From an uncultured Bacteroidota bacterium (lineage in GTDB: Bacteria; Bacteroidota; Bacteroidia; Chitinophagales; Chitinophagaceae), in the NCBI GenBank assembly GCA_903858475.1, contig CAIOIZ010000101.1, positions 1-38,261 of the forward strand: a stretch of DNA of 38,261 nucleotides, read 5' to 3'. Each line of letters opens with the position of its first letter. The stretch's first letter is position 1. Made by a program: the position numbers and the translations under genes. Under the pieces are notes generated by a model. That model saw only the letters and a program-made list of their open reading frames with translations. It was not told the DNA's origin and did no database searches. Shown here one piece after another: positions 34,759 through 38,261 of this stretch.

Positions 34759-36942
34759 TTAATATTTTGTCAGGCTATAAGTTTTAACCTGGTTGTTTTG
34801 AACAATTTGAACATAGTAGATGCCTTTGGCAGCAGTTTCAATATTCAGATTAATTGTTTGTGATGCAGAAACAATATTGATATTCATTGATTGTATGGCC
34901 AATCCCTGTGCATTCAAGATTTTAATTTGGGCTTTTCCAATATTCAATTGATTTGTAACCAAGTTAAAGCGACCTGAAGTAGGATTAGGAGAAACACCTG
35001 CTTGTAAATTTGCAGTTATTTGTTGTGCAGCCCCTGCGGTCATTTTTTTGGAAACATTTGCATTGGTCCTTTCTTCATGATTGTTATTGCATGAACCAAC
35101 GGTTAAAGTTGCATTATTGCTTACCAATGCATTGCCACATTGTGGAGTAATATTGCAATGGTACTTATTGCCACTCTGTGATAGTGTAAGATTTGCAATT
35201 CTTAAGTTATTGCTAGTGGCACCAGTGATATTTCCGCCATTGTTAACGGTAGTCCAGCTTACACCATTATTGGTGCTTTGTTCCCATTGGTAACTTACAA
35301 TCGATCCTGTTGCATTAGCCGTGAAGCTAGCAGTTTGTCCAACATTTTTTGATTGGTTAGCAGGTTGACCGCTAATAGTTGAATTGGCATTTACAGTTAC
35401 TGTAACGGTTTTGCTTTTAGTTCCGCAAGCGCTGATTGCAGTAATAGTAAATGTTGTTTTTTGTTGAGTGGAAGTATTGTTGGTTAAGCTTCCAGTGATG
35501 GCAGCTCCCGTTCCATTTGCATTGATGCCAGTTAAATTATTGGTATTGCTTCTTGTCCAAGTATAAGTAGTACCTGTTTGGTTAGCTAAATCAGTAGAAG
35601 TAATGGTAGCAATAGCTGTACCAGTACAAATTGTTTGGCTAGCAGGTGTAACACTAGGGTTTGGTTTTCTGTACACAATAATTGTAACAGTATTACTCAT
35701 GTTAATTGAGCAACCAGTACTAGGGTTAGTAGCAAGTATTGAATAAACGCCAGCTAAATATTTTTTTCCAAAATTAATAGCAGCACCATTCCCAATTTTA
35801 GGAGAGCCAATAGCATTGTCATTTAATTTTAATTGATAGCTAAAGCCAGTTTCTGACCCGCTTAGGCCAATGTATCGGCCAGCTTCGTTACCATCACCAT
35901 CACCATCACCATCACCTTCTCCATTACCTTCTCCATTACCTTCTCCATTACCTTCACCTTCGCCTTCTCCATCGTTTTCGTCGTCAGCACAGTAGCTTCC
36001 GCCGCCGGTAACTGAATATTGATTAGGAAGTGCTTTAATGGTTAATGCTAGGTTGCAAGTTGAATCACAGCCTTCGGCATTGGTGCTCATAAATGTAAAG
36101 CTACCAGATTGAGTATAATTTGTGCCATTCCACTCATACGATCCACAAGCTGAAATGGTAGTAGTGCTTGAACTGCTATGTCTGATGGTTAAATGCAAGG
36201 TATCAACAGAAGCACATCCAAGTTCATTGTTGTATTCATGGGTGTAAGTGCCACTGGTTGTATAGGTATTATCATGCCATACAAATGAATCGCAATTGCT
36301 TTTGATTTCGGCATTGTGTGTACCATGGTTGATGGTTAAATTAAGTGTATCAACTGAAGCACAACCATAAGTATTGTTATAAGCATGGGTATATACACCG
36401 CTGCTAGTATAGGTAGTGCCATTCCAGCTAAAAGATTCACAACTGGTTTCAGTGAATACATTGTGTGAAATTGGATTAATAGTGATAGTAGTAGTGGTTG
36501 TTTGATTATTTTCACCGCCGCCGTTTTCACTACTGCCGTTTTCACTACTGCCGTTTTCACCGCCGCCACCATTTCCCTCACCGCCACCACCATTTCCCTC
36601 ACCGCCGCCACCATTTCCTTCACCGCCACCACCATTTCCTTCACCGCCGCTATTATTATGGTAGGTATAGGTTACTGTGTAAGTGCCAGGCGTGCTTGTT
36701 ACAAGGTTGACAGCTCCTGTGCTTGTATTAATACTTAATCCTGGAGTTGAACTAAAAGTGCCAGTAGTACCTTCGTTTTGATTAGTAATAGTAACTGTTG
36801 CAGTTCCAATGGCGCAATACGGATTGCCATTGTAATTGATTTGAATGTCAGACAGTATTGTTTTAGCCTGTACATTCATTGCAAATAGCGACACTATACA
36901 CATTAGTGCATACTGAAAGCATTTGTTTGGTGTTTTTTTCAT
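34759..36942 (-). CDS. Repeat-rich surface protein with T9SS type A sorting domain
   Basis: A 727-residue protein exported by Sec (signal 1-26, N-V-Q-A) and then by the type IX system. The C-terminal domain (about 648-727, [10 protein letters not shown] at its start) is a T9SS type A sorting signal. In order: a beta domain (27-97); a Gly/Glu/Asn linker (98-145) built on G-E-G-N-G-G-G units; three repeats at about 168-204, 217-253 and 266-302, each with two Cys and a W-x-x-x-x-Y-T core; a module (308-423) split by an acidic G-E/G-N/G-D tract (322-354); and two Ig/PKD-like beta domains (about 430-520 and 525-617). The DNA of both linkers is simple repeats of 21, 18 and 6 bp, so linker lengths may vary between strains. 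Role: probably adhesin or surface polymer; no enzyme motif. Confidence 0.88.
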   Translation of the reverse strand: MKKTPNKCFQYALMCIVSLFAMNVQAKTILSDIQINYNGNPYCAIGTATVTITNQNEGTTGTFSSTPGLSINTSTGAVNLVTSTPGTYTVTYTYHNNSGGEGNGGGGEGNGGGGEGNGGGGEGNGGGGENGSSENGSSENGGGENNQTTTTTITINPISHNVFTETSCESFSWNGTTYTSSGVYTHAYNNTYGCASVDTLNLTINHGTHNAEIKSNCDSFVWHDNTYTTSGTYTHEYNNELGCASVDTLHLTIRHSSSSTTTISACGSYEWNGTNYTQSGSFTFMSTNAEGCDSTCNLALTIKALPNQYSVTGGGSYCADDENDGEGEGEGNGEGNGEGNGEGDGDGDGDGNEAGRYIGLSGSETGFSYQLKLNDNAIGSPKIGNGAAINFGKKYLAGVYSILATNPSTGCSINMSNTVTIIVYRKPNPSVTPASQTICTGTAIATITSTDLANQTGTTYTWTRSNTNNLTGINANGTGAAITGSLTNNTSTQQKTTFTITAISACGTKSKTVTVTVNANSTISGQPANQSKNVGQTASFTANATGSIVSYQWEQSTNNGVSWTTVNNGGNITGATSNNLRIANLTLSQSGNKYHCNITPQCGNALVSNNATLTVGSCNNNHEERTNANVSKKMTAGAAQQITANLQAGVSPNPTSGRFNLVTNQLNIGKAQIKILNAQGLAIQSMNINIVSASQTINLNIETAAKGIYYVQIVQNNQVKTYSLTKY
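35881..35979 (-). repeat. 6-bp simple repeat coding for an acidic Gly tract
   Basis: Plus-strand units CCATCA, CCTTCT and CCATTA repeat in series. On the coding strand they give Gly-Asp, Gly-Glu and Gly-Asn pairs (residues 322-354 of the T9SS protein). All changes of whole units stay in frame. Confidence 0.85.
36508..36651 (-). repeat. 21-bp and 18-bp tandem repeats coding for the Gly-rich linker
   Basis: Four units of 21 bp (coding G-E-G-N-G-G-G) are followed by shorter Ser-Glu-Asn-Gly units of 12-18 bp. They encode residues 98-145 of the T9SS protein. The units are nearly identical at DNA level, with only C/T changes at third positions, which suggests recent duplication. Confidence 0.85.
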
Positions 36943-37236
36943 GTGTTTTTTTTTAGCGTTTTGTTTAAATTTATAGGGTTAGTAAAACAGCTGTTAAGCT
37001 GAGGCACACTATTTATTTTAATTTTTCAAATAGGGATAACTATAGAATCTTAAGTTCGATTACTTCAATTAGGATATAGTGATTTATCTTCTGTATGGAA
37101 GTACAAAAATGGGTCGTTGGTATAACGACTAGCAAATTATTTCATTAGATGGGGGGTGGGTATTTTCGAAAGATATGAGATTAGCAAAAAAAAGTTAGCG
37201 GGTATTCAAAAGTGGTTAGCTACTCTTTTCAGTGTG

Positions 37237-37266
37237 CAAACATAGAATATTTATATTAAAATACAA
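37237..37266 (-). promoter_or_regulatory. Bacteroidota-type promoter (TTG-N19-TATGTTTG)
   Basis: On the minus strand, TTG at 37266-37264, a 19-bp spacer and TATGTTTG at 37244-37237 fit both halves of the Bacteroidota primary promoter (TTTG about -33, TAnnTTTG at -7). It is the best promoter match I found in the window. Transcription would begin near 37231, giving the T9SS gene a leader of about 290 nt. Confidence 0.6.
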
Positions 37267-37429
37267 CTATTCTATTTTTATTTTTAAAATAAATATAAGC
37301 GGCAGGATGATTGCCTTTGCAAGGTTCTGAGTATTCGCAATCAGAAATTGTAAACTTACATCATGAAACAGATTATAATTTGAATGGGATTAATTCGGGA
37401 AGGGAGCAACAAAGCTGGCGAGCAATGAT

Positions 37430-37461
37430 AAAATAAAAAAGCAGCATTACTGCTGCTTTTT
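37430..37461. terminator. Terminator-like hairpin in gene-free DNA
   Basis: 11-bp perfect stem (AAAAAGCAGCA at 37436-37446, TGCTGCTTTTT at 37451-37461) with a 4-base loop. On the minus strand it is followed by TATTTTATC; on the plus strand the T run is part of the stem. No protein gene ends here on either strand: the nearest plus gene begins downstream, and nothing is seen upstream on minus within 230 bp. Confidence 0.75.
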
Positions 37462-37683
37462 GTGATCCGGATTGGATTACTAATATGATTAACTTGAAAC
37501 TGTAAATCAATGAATTACAGCATACTCAATTCCTGTTGGTGTCAAAATGGTGTTATAACTCCAGTTTAAGTTAGTTGGAAACACTTTCTGGTGTGAAATT
37601 ATAAAACAGTTTTGAATTAAGCTAATTTGATTTGAATTGAAAAGCAACACAATTAAAATCAAGCGTTACCATTTGTGTTTATT

Positions 37684-37691
37684 TACATTTG
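37684..37691 (+). promoter_or_regulatory. Possible -7 box (TACATTTG) for the orphan small gene
   Basis: TACATTTG matches TAnnTTTG but ends only 3 bp before the chosen ATG (37695), so the transcript would be practically leaderless or the match is by chance. No -33 element is seen. Confidence 0.25.
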
Positions 37692-37694
37692 TTT

Positions 37695-37955
37695 ATGAAC
37701 TTTTGGATAACCATCAAGTATGGTAACAAGAACTATCGCCTGATGGTGGAGCATACGGTTATGGATGCACGCACGGAGCTATTCAAAGTTGTTGGTCGCA
37801 ACAAATTCATTGTGTTGGAGAGTAACCGTCCATTATTCCGAAACAGGGGGCTGAAGCACCGTAAGCCAGATTTCAAATTGATTGAGGGAAAGCTTGATTA
37901 CAATGGCTCTTTACATTTGCTTGTCGATGCAATTCTTAAAATTGTTGAGGGCTAA
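37695..37955 (+). CDS. Small conserved-looking protein, unknown function
   Basis: An 86-residue soluble, basic protein with no signal peptide or membrane segment. It begins M-N-F-W-I-T-I-K-Y-G-N-K-N-Y-R, has a central V-G-R-N-K-F-I-V-L-E-S-N-R-P-L, then the basic G-L-K-H-R-K-P-D-F-K-L-I-E-G, and ends in a hydrophobic helix. I do not assign a family, though this style of small protein (strand, S-N-R-P-L, H-R-K-P-D) seems to recur in Bacteroidota from memory. The ATG at 37695 is preferred over TTG at 37689. It is isolated: 750 bp of gene-free DNA before it and about 220 bp after. Its good codon structure and internal amphipathic pattern support a real gene. Confidence 0.65.
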   Translation: MNFWITIKYGNKNYRLMVEHTVMDARTELFKVVGRNKFIVLESNRPLFRNRGLKHRKPDFKLIEGKLDYNGSLHLLVDAILKIVEG

Positions 37956-38173
37956 AATTGGATTATTTGCTTTCCAAAAACAGTCCTGCCAATTTTAAAC
38001 GCAATTTCCTGCCCAAATTTCCTTTTTTTTATTTCCGCAAACACTACTGGCCTTTTGGTATTTAAAGCCCTCAAATCAAAAATTTATAGACTTAAAATCG
38101 ATTTATGGCAACTCATGTAGCCTACGCTACGGATTGTGATGAGCATTTCCCCAAGAGCATGAGGTAAACCTCC
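37956..38173. other. Gene-free spacer at the right end
   Basis: I see no supported gene. It has an imperfect direct repeat (CCTGCCAATTT near 37985 and CCTGCCCAAATTT near 38008), a run of eight T, and a short hairpin GTAGC-CTAC-GCTAC near 38118. A 20-codon open frame at 38105-38167 is too short to support. Confidence 0.5.
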
Positions 38174-38261
38174 CTAATTCATGGTGTTTTTCTCCTGTTC
38201 GAGTAAAGTTTGGGAATTACCTTTGTTTTCATTGAGATACTCAAAAACCTTGCAAGGCTGA
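38174..38261 (-). CDS. Possible C-terminal end of a minus-strand gene (partial)
   Basis: The minus strand is open from the right edge to a TAG at 38174, giving 28 residues that end in L-L-E-Q-E-K-N-T-M-N. The composition (K, E, N, L, Q) is protein-like, and the frame includes V-F-E-Y-L-N-E-N-K. A second minus frame is also open for part of this stretch, so the call is weak. No family can be named from so little sequence. Confidence 0.3.
   Translation of the reverse strand, partial: QPCKVFEYLNENKGNSQTLLEQEKNTMN

Larger units (their letters stand above)
36943..37694. other. Gene-poor stretch upstream of the T9SS gene
   Basis: This 750-bp stretch has no convincing protein gene on either strand and is very AT-rich. 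It holds a good minus-strand promoter match (37237-37266), a small hairpin (GTCGTT at 37113-37118, AACGAC at 37124-37129) inside the leader that promoter would produce, and a terminator-like hairpin (37430-37461) that no annotated gene explains. I could not find a tRNA or a recognisable known RNA. Confidence 0.6.

Noticed and set aside
36498-36738. His-rich and Thr/Ala-rich open frames on the plus strand
   Set aside because: They are antisense to the Gly-rich repeats of the T9SS protein; their low-complexity composition follows from the GGN codons on the other strand.
38105-38167. 20-codon open frame starting with ATG
   Set aside because: Too short, no motif, and contains the GTAGC/GCTAC inverted repeat; nothing supports translation.
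38248-38257. Perfect palindrome CCTTGCAAGG near the right edge, similar to CCTTTGCAAGG near 37315
   Set aside because: A 10-bp palindrome can arise by chance; two imperfect copies 900 bp apart do not make an attachment site or operator.
1-38261. tRNA, rRNA and tmRNA genes
   Set aside because: No cloverleaf arms with TTCGA-type T loops or CCA ends were found by eye in the intergenic regions. A tRNAscan-SE and Infernal run would be decisive.

Overview
The window looks like an ordinary chromosomal stretch of a Bacteroidota bacterium, probably of the Chitinophagaceae (inference). The support is: AT-rich DNA; genes without Shine-Dalgarno motifs; several matches to the Bacteroidota -7 promoter box TAnnTTTG; TonB-dependent and DUF5686-type outer-membrane proteins with carboxypeptidase-regulatory-like N-termini; a type III glutamine synthetase; NhaD; and a surface protein ending in a type IX secretion (T9SS) sorting domain. 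There is no tRNA, rRNA, CRISPR array, phage module or complete insertion sequence that I can support.

Layout. 1-1346: the end of a penicillin-acylase-family hydrolase and a small membrane protein. 1495-4044: a DUF5686 outer-membrane protein, followed by a repeat-rich spacer. 4304-6442: trhO (tRNA U34 hydroxylation) and purC, convergent. 6580-10523: a TonB-dependent receptor paired with a two-domain FAS1 lipoprotein. 10591-11688: ychF. 11854-13362: a fused SpmA/SpmB gate protein. 13366-15419: a small membrane protein, an outer-membrane barrel protein and a patatin-like lipase. 15512-19670: a Spy-like periplasmic protein, glnN and an unrecognised polytopic membrane protein. 19845-23092: purL-hldD operon. 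23118-25929: a secreted unknown, a small barrel protein and nhaD. 25988-33015: an envelope-biogenesis block with an OstA-like protein, an MCE/MlaD protein and an amidase on the minus strand, divergent from lptD. 33024-34468: ung-plsC. 34759-36942: the T9SS-sorted repeat protein. 36943-38261: mostly gene-poor DNA with an orphan 86-residue protein and the tail of a possible minus-strand gene at the edge.

Function. Most genes are housekeeping: purine synthesis (purC, purL), tRNA modification, nitrogen assimilation (glnN), uracil repair (ung), and above all envelope construction (hldD for LPS heptose, lptD/OstA-like for LPS transport, MCE lipid transport, amidase, plsC). Several are exported or outer-membrane proteins of unknown substrate.

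I found no clear previously undescribed system. The most interesting points are the simple-sequence expansions inside the T9SS protein, a good promoter match implying a leader of about 290 nt for that gene, unexplained hairpins in gene-free DNA, the TonB receptor/FAS1 lipoprotein pair, and the GGTTG/CCAAC repeat clusters upstream of trhO.
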